Assembly (NCBI RefSeq): GCF_021168555.1
Contig: NZ_JAJOZS010000009.1
Coordinates: 93,003-157,002 of the forward strand
Origin: Stenotrophomonas sp. MMGLT7
Lineage (GTDB): Bacteria; Pseudomonadota; Gammaproteobacteria; Xanthomonadales; Xanthomonadaceae
DNA: 64,000 nucleotides
Direction: 5' to 3'
The first letter of the stretch is position 1. Each line of letters starts with the position of its first letter. Both the position numbers and the translations under genes were made by a program. This document shows positions 39,687 to 49,377 of this stretch, in pieces. The notes under the pieces were generated by a model. The model had not been told where the DNA came from and searched no databases. It saw nothing but the letters and a program-made list of their open reading frames with translations.

Positions 39687-41021
39687 CTATCGCGGTGCCG
39701 CTCCGGCCGGGGTGACGCGCCAGATCACATTGCCGACGTCGTCGGCCACCAGCAGCGCGCCGTGCGCGTCCTCGACCACGCCCACCGGCCGTCCCTGGGC
39801 ATTGCCGTCGGCATCGAGGAAGCCGGTCAGCACGTCCTGCAGCGCGCCGCCGGGCTTGCCGTCGGCGAACGGCACGAACGCCACCTTGTAGCCGCTGCGC
39901 GGCTTGCGGTTCCACGAGCCGTGCTGGCCGATGAAGGCACCGCCGCGGTACTGCGCCGGCAGCAGTTCGCCCCGGTAGAAGGTCAGGCCCAGCGAGGCGG
40001 TGTGTGCGCCCAGCGCATAGTCCGGCTTGATCGCGCTGGCCACCAGGTCGGGCTTGGGCGGCTGCACGCGCTCGTCCACGTGCTGGCCGTAGTAGCTGTA
40101 CGGCCAGCCGTAGAAGCCGCCCTCGCGCACCGAGGTCAGGTAGTCCGGCACCAGGTCGCTGCCGATCTCGTCGCGCTCGTTGACCACCGTCCACAGCGCC
40201 CCGGTCTGCGGCTCCCAGGCCATGCCCACCGGGTTGCGCAGGCCGCTGGCGTAGACACGGGTGGCGCCGCTGGCGGCATCGATCTCCAGGATCGCGGCGC
40301 GGTTGAGTTCGGCCTCCATGCCGTTCTCGGCGACGTTGCTGTTGGAGCCCACGCCGACGTACAGCTTGCTGCCGTCGGCGCTGGCCACCAGGCTCTTGGT
40401 CCAGTGGTGGTTGATGCCGCCCGGCAGGTTGGCGACGAAGCTGGGCTTGGCGTTGATCCGGGTCTCGCCTTGCCTGTAGGGGAAGCTCACCAGCGCATCG
40501 GCATTGGCGACGTAGAAGCGGTCGCCCACCAGCGCCATGCCGAACGGGGAATACAGGCCCTTGAGGAACTGCGTGCGCACCTCGGCCACGCCGTCGCCGT
40601 CGGCATCGCGCAGCAGGGTGATGCGGTCGGCGCTGGGCGCGCGCGCGCCGGCCTTCTTCATCACCGCGCCGGCGATGCGGTTCTTCAGGCTTGGCTTGTC
40701 GTCATCGCCGCGCGCCGGGGCGTTGGTCTCGGCCACCAGCACGTCGCCATTGGGCAGCACGTACAGCCAGCGTGGATGATCGAGGTCGCGCGCGAAGGCA
40801 TTCACCGCCAGCCCGGCCGCCGGCACCGGCGCGGCGTCGCCGCTCCAGGGCTTGGCCGGCGCCACGTTCACCGTGGGAATCAATCGCTTGACCGGCTCCG
40901 GCAGCACCGGATTGGGCCCGGTGCCCTGCTCGACCGGGTAGCGGGCGGTATCTCCGCAGGCGGCGAGCAGGCAGGCACACAGCAGCGGCAGGCTCCAGCG
41001 GGCAGTGAGGGAAGACGTCAC
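39687..41021 (-). CDS. PQQ-dependent sugar (sorbosone-type) dehydrogenase, lipoprotein
   Basis: A 444-residue six-bladed beta-propeller protein of the soluble glucose/sorbosone dehydrogenase group. The signal peptide ends with lipobox CLLAACG near residue 22. Typical motifs: [78 protein letters not shown] start at 41021. It probably oxidises an aldose or sorbosone in the periplasm using PQQ. No pqq genes are nearby. Confidence 0.9.
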   Translation of the reverse strand: MTSSLTARWSLPLLCACLLAACGDTARYPVEQGTGPNPVLPEPVKRLIPTVNVAPAKPWSGDAAPVPAAGLAVNAFARDLDHPRWLYVLPNGDVLVAETNAPARGDDDKPSLKNRIAGAVMKKAGARAPSADRITLLRDADGDGVAEVRTQFLKGLYSPFGMALVGDRFYVANADALVSFPYRQGETRINAKPSFVANLPGGINHHWTKSLVASADGSKLYVGVGSNSNVAENGMEAELNRAAILEIDAASGATRVYASGLRNPVGMAWEPQTGALWTVVNERDEIGSDLVPDYLTSVREGGFYGWPYSYYGQHVDERVQPPKPDLVASAIKPDYALGAHTASLGLTFYRGELLPAQYRGGAFIGQHGSWNRKPRSGYKVAFVPFADGKPGGALQDVLTGFLDADGNAQGRPVGVVEDAHGALLVADDVGNVIWRVTPAGAAPR

Positions 41022-41108
41022 GGGCGGGACCTATGTCGGAAGTAAGCGCTTGATGATGGCCGCAGCGCGCGCCCGGAAGGTAAAGCCCGCGTCAAAACGT
41101 GCCCGGCT

Positions 41109-41399
41109 TCACGCTTGCCGCGGCAGCTCGCGAAGCCCGACCACGCTGTCCAGCCACACCCGGTGCTGCTGCACCGGGGTATCGATGTCGTCCAGCCGCA
41201 GCAGGCTGTTGCTGCCTTCCCGGCCGTCGCCGTCGAAGAACATCTGCAGGGTCGGCTGCACCGCGACGATGCCCAGTACCCGGCTGCCGTCGTCCAGCGT
41301 CAGCTCCACCCTCCGGCCCTCGGGCAGTTGCACGATGAGCGAGGTCAGCGCCTGGATCTCGGCCTCGGCGGTGTGGATGCGCGGTGCGTTTCGGGACAC
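41109..41399 (-). CDS. DUF3247 family protein
   Basis: A 96-residue protein of the Xanthomonadaceae-restricted DUF3247 family: LPEGRRVELTLDDGSRVLGIVAVQPTLQMFFDGDGREGSNSLLRLDD. It looks like a small Sm-like beta barrel. GTG start at 41399 with AAGGAG eight bases upstream. It lies 48 bp after the hybrid kinase gene in the same direction and may be cotranscribed. Function unknown. Confidence 0.9.
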   Translation of the reverse strand: MSRNAPRIHTAEAEIQALTSLIVQLPEGRRVELTLDDGSRVLGIVAVQPTLQMFFDGDGREGSNSLLRLDDIDTPVQQHRVWLDSVVGLRELPRQA

Positions 41400-41447
41400 G
41401 GGAACTTCTCCTTTTCGTGGATCGTCCGATGGCGCTCGGCCCGGCCG

Positions 41448-43454
41448 CTACCTGCGGGCGCAGGCCGCGCGGATCACCGCCACCAGTTGCGAGATGCTGT
41501 ACGGCTTGGACAGGTGGGCCTGGAATCCGGATGCCAGCGCGCGCTGGCGGTCGTCGTCGCGCGCCAGCGCGGTCACCGCCACCGCCGGCAGCGCCTCCGC
41601 GTCCAGGCCCATGTTGTCGCGGATGGTGCGGATCAGGCCGTAGCCGTCCATGCCGGGCATGCCGATGTCGGTCAGCAGCGCGTCGATGCGATCGTGGCCC
41701 TCGGTATCCAGCACCTCCAGCGCGGTGGTCGCCGACGGCGCCAGGATCACCTCGGCGCCCTGCTGCTCGAGCAGGCGGCCCAGGTAGTCGAGCACGTCGG
41801 GCTGGTCCTCCACCGCCAGCAGGCGCAGGCCGTCGAGCGACTGCGCTTCCACCACTTGCTCGGCCATCGCCGCCGCCGACCTGCGCGGCAGCGCGACGGC
41901 GGTATCGACCGGCTGCCGCGGCAGGGTCACGCTGAAGGTGGCGCCCAGTCCGGGCCCCGCGCTGGCCGCGGCGACCTGGCCGCCGTGCATCTCCACCAGC
42001 TGCTGCACGATCGCCAGCCCCAGCCCCAGCCCGCCGTGGCGGCGGGTGCTGGTGGCATCGGCCTGGCGGAAGCGGCCGAACAGGTGCGGCAGGAACTGCG
42101 GCGCGATGCCATCGCCGCTGTCGCTCACCTTGACCACGAAATGGGCGTCGTCGGCGCTGATGGACACGTCGACATGGCCCTGCTCCGGGGTGAACTTGAG
42201 CGCGTTGGACAACAGGTTCCAGAACACCTGCTGCAACCGCGTGGCATCGCCGCGGATCAGGCAGGGCTGGTCGGGAACCTGCAGCGAAAGCCGCAGATGC
42301 TTCTCCTCGGCCACCATCTCCTGCGCGCGCAGGGCCTCGCGCACCTGTTCGGCCAGGTCCAGCAGTTCCACCTCCAGCCGCACCTTGCCCAGCAGCATGC
42401 TGCTGAGGTCGAGCATGTCCGAGATCAGCCGCTTCTGCGCCCGCGCGCTGCTGGCGATCACCGACAGCCCCTTGTGGCTGGGATCGTCCGCCGGCAGCCG
42501 CTGCAGCAGCAGGTCGCTCCAGCCGAGGATGGTGGTGAGCGGGGTGCGCAGCTCGTGCGACAGCGTGGCCAGGAACTCGTCCTTCAGCCGCGCCATGCTC
42601 TCGGCGGTGTTGCGTGCGGTGCGCTCGGACTCGAGCAACTGCTCGCGCGCCATCTCGATCTGGCGGCGCTCGGTCACGTCCGGGCTGCTGCCGGCCAGGC
42701 CGATGAAGCGGCCGTCGGCCGAGTAGCGCGGTGTGGCGCTGATCTCCACCCAACGCCACTGGCCATCGCCGCGGCGGGCACGCACCAGCGCATGCATCGC
42801 ACGCGGCTCGGCCAGTGCGGCATCCATCTCGTATTCGAGCACCGGCAGGTCCTCGGGGTGCACCAGCTGGTCCCAGCCGACGATGGCACCGGCCGCTACC
42901 CCAAAGAACGCGTAGTAGGCGCTGTTGACGAAACGCACCACGCCTCCGGCATCGAGCACCCACACCGGCATCGGCAGGCCGTCGGCCAGGGCGCTGAAGC
43001 GCGCTTCGCTCTCGGCCAGTTCGCGCTCGATGCGCTTGCGCTCGGTGATGTCGATGAACAGGATCGCGACCCGGTTCTGCGCCGGCTCGCCGATGCGATG
43101 GGCGTAAACCGAATACCAGCGGCCCAGCGCATTGGCCGGCAGCTCCATCCGCAGCGGCTCGCCGGTCAGGGCCACCTCGCCGTAGCGATCGAACCAGTGC
43201 TGGTCGTGCCCGGGCTCGATCTCGCGCATGCGCCGGCCGAGTGCATCCTTCAGCCCGGTGAAGCGCTCGAACGCGGGATTGATCTCGCGGAACAGGTAGT
43301 CCACCGCCACCGCGCCCTCGAACAGCACCTCGACCACGCAGAAACCGGCGTCCAGCGCGTGGAGGAACTGCTGGTAGTGCTCGCCGGGCTGCTGCGCGAC
43401 GACAGCAGGAAGATTCTCGGCATCAGTGACGGGAGGATTCAACGGCGCTTCCAT
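41448..43454 (-). CDS. Soluble hybrid sensor histidine kinase (PAS-PAS-HisKA-HATPase-REC)
   Basis: A 668-residue hybrid kinase without membrane segments. PAS domains cover about residues 25-140 and 150-265, each ending with an ITER/VTER motif. The phosphoacceptor is H300 in TLSHELRTPL. The ATPase N, G1 and G2 boxes are FWNLLSNALKFTP, SDSGDGIAP and GGLGLGLAIV. The receiver domain (about 543-665) has the phosphoacceptor aspartate D596 in LLTDIGMPGMDGYG. The ATG at 43454 is preferred to a TTG 19 codons upstream. No cognate response regulator lies beside it, so output is unknown. Confidence 0.92.
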   Translation of the reverse strand: MEAPLNPPVTDAENLPAVVAQQPGEHYQQFLHALDAGFCVVEVLFEGAVAVDYLFREINPAFERFTGLKDALGRRMREIEPGHDQHWFDRYGEVALTGEPLRMELPANALGRWYSVYAHRIGEPAQNRVAILFIDITERKRIERELAESEARFSALADGLPMPVWVLDAGGVVRFVNSAYYAFFGVAAGAIVGWDQLVHPEDLPVLEYEMDAALAEPRAMHALVRARRGDGQWRWVEISATPRYSADGRFIGLAGSSPDVTERRQIEMAREQLLESERTARNTAESMARLKDEFLATLSHELRTPLTTILGWSDLLLQRLPADDPSHKGLSVIASSARAQKRLISDMLDLSSMLLGKVRLEVELLDLAEQVREALRAQEMVAEEKHLRLSLQVPDQPCLIRGDATRLQQVFWNLLSNALKFTPEQGHVDVSISADDAHFVVKVSDSGDGIAPQFLPHLFGRFRQADATSTRRHGGLGLGLAIVQQLVEMHGGQVAAASAGPGLGATFSVTLPRQPVDTAVALPRRSAAAMAEQVVEAQSLDGLRLLAVEDQPDVLDYLGRLLEQQGAEVILAPSATTALEVLDTEGHDRIDALLTDIGMPGMDGYGLIRTIRDNMGLDAEALPAVAVTALARDDDRQRALASGFQAHLSKPYSISQLVAVIRAACARR

Positions 43455-43555
43455 GGGGAGGTGTCGGACCGGGATCGGGACAACCGATCGGAGGGCGATT
43501 ATGGCCGGCAACGCCAGGCAGTGACGTCAACGGAATGTGTAGAAAGCGCGCGATC

Positions 43556-43804
43556 TCACCACAACAGGGCCACCACGGCCACGATCGCGACCATGCTCAG
43601 CACGATGGCTGCGACCAGTCCGCGCAGCAGCCACACCCCTTCCCTGCTCAGGCGCTCGTCCAGCCAGGCCTCGGCCTCGCGCTGCCGCGGCACGATGATC
43701 GGGGCGTGGCTGGCCAGCAGCGACCGCACCCGGGAGGAGCCCAGGCTGCGGCACCAGTGCCGGCATTCGCGGGAGACGAGCGGACGTGGATCCATGGCCG
43801 CCAC
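43556..43804 (-). CDS. Hypothetical protein with C-terminal membrane helix
   Basis: An 82-residue protein. A basic N-terminal half (SRECRHWCRSLGSSRVRSLL) is followed by one strong membrane helix (LLRGLVAAIVLSMVAIVAVVALLW) at the C-terminus, so it may be tail-anchored. The GTG start at 43804 directly abuts the stop of the upstream gene; an ATG at 43795 is an alternative. No family recognised. Confidence 0.65.
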   Translation of the reverse strand: MAAMDPRPLVSRECRHWCRSLGSSRVRSLLASHAPIIVPRQREAEAWLDERLSREGVWLLRGLVAAIVLSMVAIVAVVALLW

Positions 43805-44278
43805 CTAGTGCAGCACGAAGCGCGGGGAGGCGCGCTCCAGTTCGTCTTCGATGGCCATGCGCGCCAGCCGGGTGTAGTTGGCGCGCACGCCGCCGCCGCG
43901 GCCCACGATCACCCCGAGATAGGCCATCTCGCGCCACACCCGTGCCGTCCACTGCACGCAGTCCTCGGCGATGACCAGCATCAGCGAGTAGCGGAAGCGG
44001 CCGCCGCGGCGGCTGGCGTACTCGTAGATCGGCGGGAACTGCACCGCGATGTCGCTCTCGCCGGCCAGCGCGGCCAGGTCGCGGCACAGCGCTTCGCGCA
44101 CCTCCGGCCCCGGCTTCATGCCCATGTCGCGGGCGATGCTTTCCAGGGCGGTGTTCTGCAGGTCCATCTCGCGCACGAAGCTCTCCGCCCCGGTGACCGG
44201 GTTGTGGCCATGCTGCTTCGCCCAGGCGATGAACTGGAAGCGAAGATCGGCGCGGACGCGGGGAGGGCTTGGCTTCAT
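43805..44278 (-). CDS. Hypothetical protein, 157 aa
   Basis: A 157-residue soluble protein, not recognised. It is mostly helical, with ESIARDMGMKPGPEVREALCRDLAAL and a later REMAYLGVIVGRGGGVRANYTRLARMAIEDEL that could be a winged-helix-like segment. The ATG at 44278 (MKPSPPRV) has GGAG five bases upstream. The next gene starts right at its stop codon, so the two form a unit. Cytoplasmic; function unknown. Confidence 0.75.
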   Translation of the reverse strand: MKPSPPRVRADLRFQFIAWAKQHGHNPVTGAESFVREMDLQNTALESIARDMGMKPGPEVREALCRDLAALAGESDIAVQFPPIYEYASRRGGRFRYSLMLVIAEDCVQWTARVWREMAYLGVIVGRGGGVRANYTRLARMAIEDELERASPRFVLH

Positions 44279-44476
44279 GTCGCTCCGGATCTGTCGGGGT
44301 TGCTGGGTAGTGCGGCGATCCTCTCTTGGAAGGCGTGAAGCGACCGCCGACACCTCGTGATGCGGATGTCAGCGGCGATGAATCGCGTGCAACGGAGCGG
44401 CGGCGCGGGGGCGCACGCGCATTGCGGCCGGGTATGGCCGGCGCCACACTGGGGACAGTCCCCATTGGAGATCGCC

Positions 44477-45046
44477 ATGAGAATCCCCGCGATCTGCGCT
44501 TCGCTGGTGCTTGCCTGCATGCTCGCGGGCGGTGCCATCGCCGCTCCGCGTACCGTCACCGATCCGCAGGCGCCGCGCGCGCTGCCCGGAGACGGCCCGG
44601 TCCAGGTGCAATGGACCGATCCCGCCCAGTTCAGCGACATCCGCCAGTCGCGCAACCGCTGGCAGGCCGAACGCGGCGACTGGGTGCAGCAATTGGCCGA
44701 GTACCTGCAGAAGCAGGCGCTCAGGCAGCTGCCCGACGGCCAGCACCTGGCCGTGACCATCACCGACATCAAGCGCGCCGGCGACTACGAGCCCTGGCAC
44801 GGCCCGAGCGCGAACGATGTGCGCATCATCCGCGACATCTATCCGCCGCGGATCGACCTGGACTTCACCCTCACCGATGCCAGCGGCCAGGTGCTCGACC
44901 AGGGCCAGCGCAAGCTGGTGGACACCGGCTTCCTGTTCAGCAACCTCGGCCTGCCGACCTCGGACCCGCTGCGCTACGAGAAGCGCCTGCTCGACGACTG
45001 GCTGCGCAGGGAGTTCCGCCAGGACCGCGCCGCCGCCGTGCGCTGA
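44477..45046 (+). CDS. DUF3016 family exported protein
   Basis: A 189-residue protein with a signal peptide (MRIPAICASLVLACMLAGGA, then IAA). The mature part matches DUF3016: QVQWTDPAQFSDIRQ, QHLAVTITDIKRAGDYEPW, VRIIRDIYPPRIDLDFTLTD, YEKRLLDDWLRREF. GGAG lies six bases before the ATG at 44477. Periplasmic; function unknown. Confidence 0.9.
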   Translation: MRIPAICASLVLACMLAGGAIAAPRTVTDPQAPRALPGDGPVQVQWTDPAQFSDIRQSRNRWQAERGDWVQQLAEYLQKQALRQLPDGQHLAVTITDIKRAGDYEPWHGPSANDVRIIRDIYPPRIDLDFTLTDASGQVLDQGQRKLVDTGFLFSNLGLPTSDPLRYEKRLLDDWLRREFRQDRAAAVR

Positions 45047-45173
45047 GGCGGCGCCCACAGCGAGGCGGCTCCCCCGGCATCGAGCGTGGCTTGCCGCCCA
45101 TGCAACCGCCCGAGGCGCCGGCGCATCGGGCGCGGGCCGCGCGGCCTCGCCCGCCGCGAACAGCCCACAGGCG

Positions 45174-46253
45174 TCAGCCGCCCAGATAGTGGCGCGGCAC
45201 CCGCTTCAGGCCGCACAGCAGCCGGTAGGCGCTGCTGTGGCAGCGCTCGGCCAGCGTGGCCGCCAGCGGCGCTGCGCCCCACAGCGTCACCGCGCTGCCG
45301 ATGCCGGCCTGCGGGTGCTCGCTCAGGTCCACGGTGAGCATGTCCATCGACACCCGCCCGATCAACTGCCCCGGGCGGCCATCGATCCGCACCGGGGTGC
45401 CGTTGGGCGCGAATTGCGGATAGCCGTCGGCGTAGCCCATCGCCACCACGCCGACGCGGGTCGGCCGCTCGGCGACGAAACGCGCGCCGTAGCCCAGCGG
45501 CTCGCCGGCAGCCAGTTCGCGCACGGCGAAGACCCTCGATTCCAGCGTCATCACCGGCTTGAGTTCGCCCGGCAGCGGCGTGCCGTCGGGGAAGGGATTG
45601 GCGCCGTAGAGCATCAGCCCCGGTCGCACCCAGTCGCTGCGTACCTGCGGCCAGCCCAGCAGCGCCGGCGAGTTGCACAGGCTGGTCTGCCCGGCCAGCC
45701 CGGCGGTGGCCGCGGAGAACACCTGCGCCTGCTCGCCGGTGCGCACGCAGTCCAGCTCGTCGGCGCGCGCCAGGTGGCTCATCATCGTCAGCGGCGCCAG
45801 CTGCGGCAGCGCCGACAGGCGCGCGTGCGCGGCACGGAATTCGTCCGGCGACAGGCCCAGGCGGTGCATGCCGCTGTCGAGCTTGAGCCAGACGTGCAGC
45901 GATGCGGCGGAGGTGGCGGCGAAGCGCTCCACCGCCTCCACCTGCCAGGGCGAACCCACCGCGGTCCACAGCCGGTGCTCGACGACCAGCGCCAGTTCGT
46001 CGGCCTCGAAGAAGCCCTCCAGCAGCAGGATCGGCGCGCGGATGCCGGCCTGGCGCAGTTCCAGCGCCTCCTCGATGCAGGCCACCGCGAAGCCGTCGGC
46101 CTCGCCCTCCAGCGCCTGCGCACAGCGCACCGCGCCGTGGCCGTAGGCATCGGCCTTGATCACCGCCAGCGCCTTGCCGCCGCCGAGCCGGCGGGCCAGG
46201 CGGTAGTTGTGACGCAGCGCGTCCAGGTCGATCAGCGCGCGTGCGGGGCGCAT
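45174..46253 (-). CDS. alr: Alanine racemase (catabolic, DadX-type position)
   Basis: A 359-residue PLP alanine racemase. The PLP lysine is in [14 protein letters not shown] near residue 35; the second catalytic base, a tyrosine, is in [14 protein letters not shown], and the [15 protein letters not shown] region is conserved. The start at 46253 overlaps the end of dadA by 22 bp. Coupling to D-amino acid dehydrogenase suggests the DadX role: L-alanine to D-alanine for oxidation, as well as wall synthesis if it is the only racemase. Confidence 0.95.
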   Translation of the reverse strand: MRPARALIDLDALRHNYRLARRLGGGKALAVIKADAYGHGAVRCAQALEGEADGFAVACIEEALELRQAGIRAPILLLEGFFEADELALVVEHRLWTAVGSPWQVEAVERFAATSAASLHVWLKLDSGMHRLGLSPDEFRAAHARLSALPQLAPLTMMSHLARADELDCVRTGEQAQVFSAATAGLAGQTSLCNSPALLGWPQVRSDWVRPGLMLYGANPFPDGTPLPGELKPVMTLESRVFAVRELAAGEPLGYGARFVAERPTRVGVVAMGYADGYPQFAPNGTPVRIDGRPGQLIGRVSMDMLTVDLSEHPQAGIGSAVTLWGAAPLAATLAERCHSSAYRLLCGLKRVPRHYLGG

Positions 46254-47536
46254 GCCACGGGCTCCTGTGCGGCCGCGGGGCGGCGCGAATAACGGGACAT
46301 ATCCAGGCCCTCGCTGCTGATCTGCGGCGCGCGGCCGGCCATCAGGTCGGCAAGGTAGCGCGCCGAGCCGCAGGACATGGTCCAGCCGAGGGTGCCGTGG
46401 CCGGTGTTGGTGTACAGGTTGGGGAACGGGGTGACGCCGACCACCGGGGTGCCGTCCGGCGTGGCCGGGCGCAGGCCGGTCCAGAACTCGGCGCGGGCCA
46501 GGTCGCCGCCGCGCGGGTAGAGGTCGTTGACCACCCGGTCCAGGGTGGCGCGCCGGCGCGGCGACAGCGACAGGTCGAAGCCGGACACCTCGGCCATGCC
46601 GCCGACGCGGATGCGCGTGTCGAAGCGGGTGATGGCGACCTTGTAGCTCTCGTCGAGGATGGTGGACACCGGCGCCTGCGCCGCATCGACGATCGGGATG
46701 GTCAGCGAATAGCCCTTGAGCGGATACACCGGCAGCCACAGGCCGAGCGGGGCGACCATCTGCGGCGAATAGCTGCCCATCGCCAGCACGTAGCGGTCGG
46801 CGACCTCGGTGCGGCCATCGATGCGCACGCCGCCGATGCGCTGGCCATCGAAGTCGAAGCGTTCGATCTGGCGGCCGTAGCGGAATTCCACGCCGGCCTG
46901 CTCGGCCATCTCCGCCAGGCGCTGGGTGAACAGCCGGCAGTCGCCGGTCTGGTCCAGCGGGGTACGCAACGCGCCGACCATCCGTACCGGCGCATCGGCC
47001 AGCGCCGGTTCGTGACGGGCGATACCGGCGCGATCCAGCAGTTCGTACGGCACGCCGTACTGCTCCAGCACGGCGATGTCCTGCGCGGCGGCATCGAGCT
47101 GGGCCTGGGTGCGGAACAGCTGCAGCGTGCCCAGCTGCAGGCCCTCGTACTGGATGCCGGTCTGCGCGCGCAGCTCGTCCAGGCTGTCGCGGCTGTACTC
47201 GGTCATGCGCACCATGCGCGCCTTGTTCACCGCGTAGTGCCCAGCGGTGCAGTTGCGCAGCATCTGCGCCATCCACAGGTACTGCCGCGGATCCAGGCCG
47301 GGCCTGATCGCCAGCGGCGCATGGCGCTGGAACAGCCACTTGAACGCCTTCAGCGGCACCCCCGGCGCGGCCCACGGCGAGGTGTAGCCGAAGGACAGCT
47401 GGCCGGCGTTGGCATAGCTGGTCTCCAGCGCCGGCGCCGGCTGGCGGTCGACCACGACCACCTCGAACCCGGCCTTGGCCAGGTACCAGGCGCTGGTCAC
47501 GCCTATCACGCCGCTGCCGAGTACCAGAACGCGCAT
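46232..47536 (-). CDS. dadA: D-amino acid dehydrogenase small subunit DadA
   Basis: A 434-residue FAD enzyme oxidising D-alanine and other D-amino acids to oxo-acids. [20 protein letters not shown] is the FAD-binding N-terminus; [24 protein letters not shown] is the conserved C-terminal motif. The ATG at 47536 (GGAG nearby) is chosen over a GTG four codons upstream. First gene of dadA-alr, divergent from lrp, which probably activates it in response to alanine. Confidence 0.95.
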   Translation of the reverse strand: MRVLVLGSGVIGVTSAWYLAKAGFEVVVVDRQPAPALETSYANAGQLSFGYTSPWAAPGVPLKAFKWLFQRHAPLAIRPGLDPRQYLWMAQMLRNCTAGHYAVNKARMVRMTEYSRDSLDELRAQTGIQYEGLQLGTLQLFRTQAQLDAAAQDIAVLEQYGVPYELLDRAGIARHEPALADAPVRMVGALRTPLDQTGDCRLFTQRLAEMAEQAGVEFRYGRQIERFDFDGQRIGGVRIDGRTEVADRYVLAMGSYSPQMVAPLGLWLPVYPLKGYSLTIPIVDAAQAPVSTILDESYKVAITRFDTRIRVGGMAEVSGFDLSLSPRRRATLDRVVNDLYPRGGDLARAEFWTGLRPATPDGTPVVGVTPFPNLYTNTGHGTLGWTMSCGSARYLADLMAGRAPQISSEGLDMSRYSRRPAAAQEPVACAPHAR

Positions 47537-47593
47537 CGATCTCTCCACGGGAGGTTTCCCTGCCTGGCGATGGCAGGCAGGCCGAAACGACGA

Positions 47594-47653
47594 AGTATAT
47601 TCACGCCTCTCCCGGTCTTTCCCCTGATTTTCCGCTCAATTCCAGGGAAAATC
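47594..47653. promoter_or_regulatory. dadA/lrp control region with Lrp-type palindrome
   Basis: GATTTTCC-N12-GGAAAATC at 47626-47653 is an AT-rich inverted repeat of the kind bound by Lrp/AsnC proteins. A -10-like TATACT for dadA lies on the minus strand at 47599-47594. The repeat sits upstream of both divergent genes. Confidence 0.6.
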
Positions 47654-47680
47654 ACCAACAACCTCACCCCAGGCATACCG

Positions 47681-48160
47681 ATGGCCACCAGGACCCGCGA
47701 ACTGGACAAGATCGACCGCAGGATACTGCGCGTACTGCAACAGGAAGGACGCATCTCCTTCACCGAACTGGGCGAGCGCGTGGGCCTGTCCACCACCCCG
47801 TGCACCGAGCGCGTGCGCCGGCTCGAGCGCGAGGGCGTGATCACCGGCTACCACGCGCGGCTGGACCCGACCGCGCTCAAGGCCAGCCTGCTGGTTTTCG
47901 TGGAGATCAGCCTGGCCTACAAGTCCGGCGACATCTTCGAGGAATTCCGTCGCGCCGCACTCAAGCTGCCCAACGTGCTCGAATGCCACCTGGTCTCGGG
48001 CGACTTCGACTACCTGCTCAAGGCGCGCATCAGCGAGATGGCCTCCTACCGCAAGCTGCTGGGAAGCACACTGCTGACGCTGCCGCACGTGCGCGAATCC
48101 AAGAGCTACATCGTGATGGAGGAAGTGAAGGAGACGCTGAACCTGCCGGTCGGCGACTAG
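47681..48160 (+). CDS. lrp: Lrp/AsnC-family regulator
   Basis: A 159-residue Lrp-type protein. N-terminal HTH: LDKIDRRILRVLQQEGRISF, TELGERVGLSTTPCTERVRRL. C-terminal RAM ligand-binding domain: LLVFVEISLAYKSGDIFEEF, VLECHLVSGDFDYLLKARI. It starts at the ATG at 47681. Divergent from dadA-alr, which it most likely controls with alanine or leucine as effector. Confidence 0.93.
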   Translation: MATRTRELDKIDRRILRVLQQEGRISFTELGERVGLSTTPCTERVRRLEREGVITGYHARLDPTALKASLLVFVEISLAYKSGDIFEEFRRAALKLPNVLECHLVSGDFDYLLKARISEMASYRKLLGSTLLTLPHVRESKSYIVMEEVKETLNLPVGD

Positions 48161-48236
48161 CGCGCGTCCCGGGAACCTCCAACGAATCGTCCCTCCCGCG
48201 GGCGCTCGGCGGCGATGGGCATCATCGCAATCCCAT

Positions 48237-48356
48237 GTAGGAGCGACTTCAGTCGCGATGAAGTTCCCCGTTTGAATCCCGCACATGGATGTGCGGGCTC
48301 CAGCAGAGGGGTCCGCATACAGGCGAAACCCGGTCGCGACTGGACTCGCTCCTGCA
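48237..48356. repeat. Composite REP-like element with internal hairpin
   Basis: The left arm GTAGGAGCGACTTCAGTCGC and a diverged right arm (CGGTCGCGACTGGACTCGCT) are about 120 bp apart, instead of the usual 67-68 bp element length. The loop carries a second hairpin, CCCGCACATGGATGTGCGGG, at about 48278-48297. Confidence 0.8.
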
Positions 48357-48450
48357 CAAGGGCGTTCCCTGCGACGAAGCGGCCCGCAATTCCCCCAGAG
48401 CGCAGGAGGGCGGCCTGCGCCGCCCTCCCTCTCGCTTCACCAGCCGCAGA

Positions 48451-48609
48451 TCACTTCTGCTGTTTCTGCCCGGGCTTCTGCCCGCCCTTGTTCTTCTCGT
48501 CCGTCTGCTGCTGGCTGTGCTGGCGGCCCTGCTGGTCCTGCTCGTGATGCCCGCCCTGCTGGCCCGGCTGCTTCTGACCCTGTTGGTTGTGCTGGTTCTG
48601 GTTGGCCAT
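48451..48609 (-). CDS. Small Gln/Gly-rich hydrophilic protein, 52 aa
   Basis: A 52-residue protein starting MANQNQHNQQGQKQPGQQGG and ending NKGGQKPGQKQQK. About one third glutamine, with Gly, His and Lys and almost no hydrophobic residues, so it is surely disordered. The frame has a clean ATG and stop. The composition recalls small hydrophilic stress proteins, but no family can be assigned. The ribosome site is weak. Confidence 0.65.
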   Translation of the reverse strand: MANQNQHNQQGQKQPGQQGGHHEQDQQGRQHSQQQTDEKNKGGQKPGQKQQK

Positions 48610-48802
48610 GACTGCCATTCTCGTGATGAAGGAATGTCGCCAGCGGCAGTCGCAAGGACATCACCGGTGGCGCGTGCACGTTGCGGCGCGCGCGGTTAAT
48701 CGCGGGAGAAATCGCCGTGACATCCGGCTTGATCATGCTGACTGCGCCGCGGTCTTTCCGAACGGTTCATGCGGTCCCCGACATCCCGTCCATACACGAT
48801 GG

Positions 48803-49219
48803 CTAGGGCCGGATGCGCAGGCCGTCCTGGCCGGGTGCGGCGTCATGGTAGCGGCCGGTGCGGGTGTCGAGCACGCGCCCCGGGCCTGCCTGCACCGCGC
48901 CGGGCACGAGGCGTCCGTTGCGGTCGTAGATGCGCACGTAGGGCGGCGGCTGCAACGAGGCGGGCGCGGGCGGATTGGCCGCCGCCGGCGCGGGGACGGC
49001 CGCGGCCTTGCGCGCCGCAGGCGGCGTCGTCCGCTGCGAGAGCGTGGAGGGCACCGCCGTCTGCGGACGGCTCTGCACCGGGGCGGCGGGCGCCGGCGCG
49101 ATGACCGGCGGCGGCCGCGTGGCGGTCGGCGAGCTGCCGCCGGGAACCTGCGCGCCCGCCGCTGCCGCCAGCGAACAGCCCAGCACCAGTGCCGCGATCA
49201 CCCCCACGCGCATTGCCAT
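48803..49219 (-). CDS. Exported Pro/Ala-rich hypothetical protein
   Basis: A 138-residue protein with a Sec signal peptide ([20 protein letters not shown], then AGAQ), a disordered Pro/Ala/Thr-rich middle (about 30-95) and a short conserved-looking end [39 protein letters not shown] lies about seven bases upstream of the ATG at 49219. No family recognised. Confidence 0.75.
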   Translation of the reverse strand: MAMRVGVIAALVLGCSLAAAAGAQVPGGSSPTATRPPPVIAPAPAAPVQSRPQTAVPSTLSQRTTPPAARKAAAVPAPAAANPPAPASLQPPPYVRIYDRNGRLVPGAVQAGPGRVLDTRTGRYHDAAPGQDGLRIRP

Positions 49220-49377
49220 CTCGCTCTCCCGTTGCCCAAGCCTGCAATATACCCAGGCGCCGATGTGGCCCGGATAAACACCGCGGGCCGCCGCCACTTG
49301 ATCGGTGCGGTCCGCACCGCCATCCATTCAGCCAGCGCCGCCCCGTCCCGATGCCGCGCTTCGCCAAGGAACCCACC

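Noticed and set aside
20399..48356. CRISPR array, because of the repeated GTAGGAGCGACTTCAGTCGC units
   Set aside because: The units occur as isolated inverted pairs thousands of bases apart, not as regularly spaced direct repeats, and no cas genes are present.
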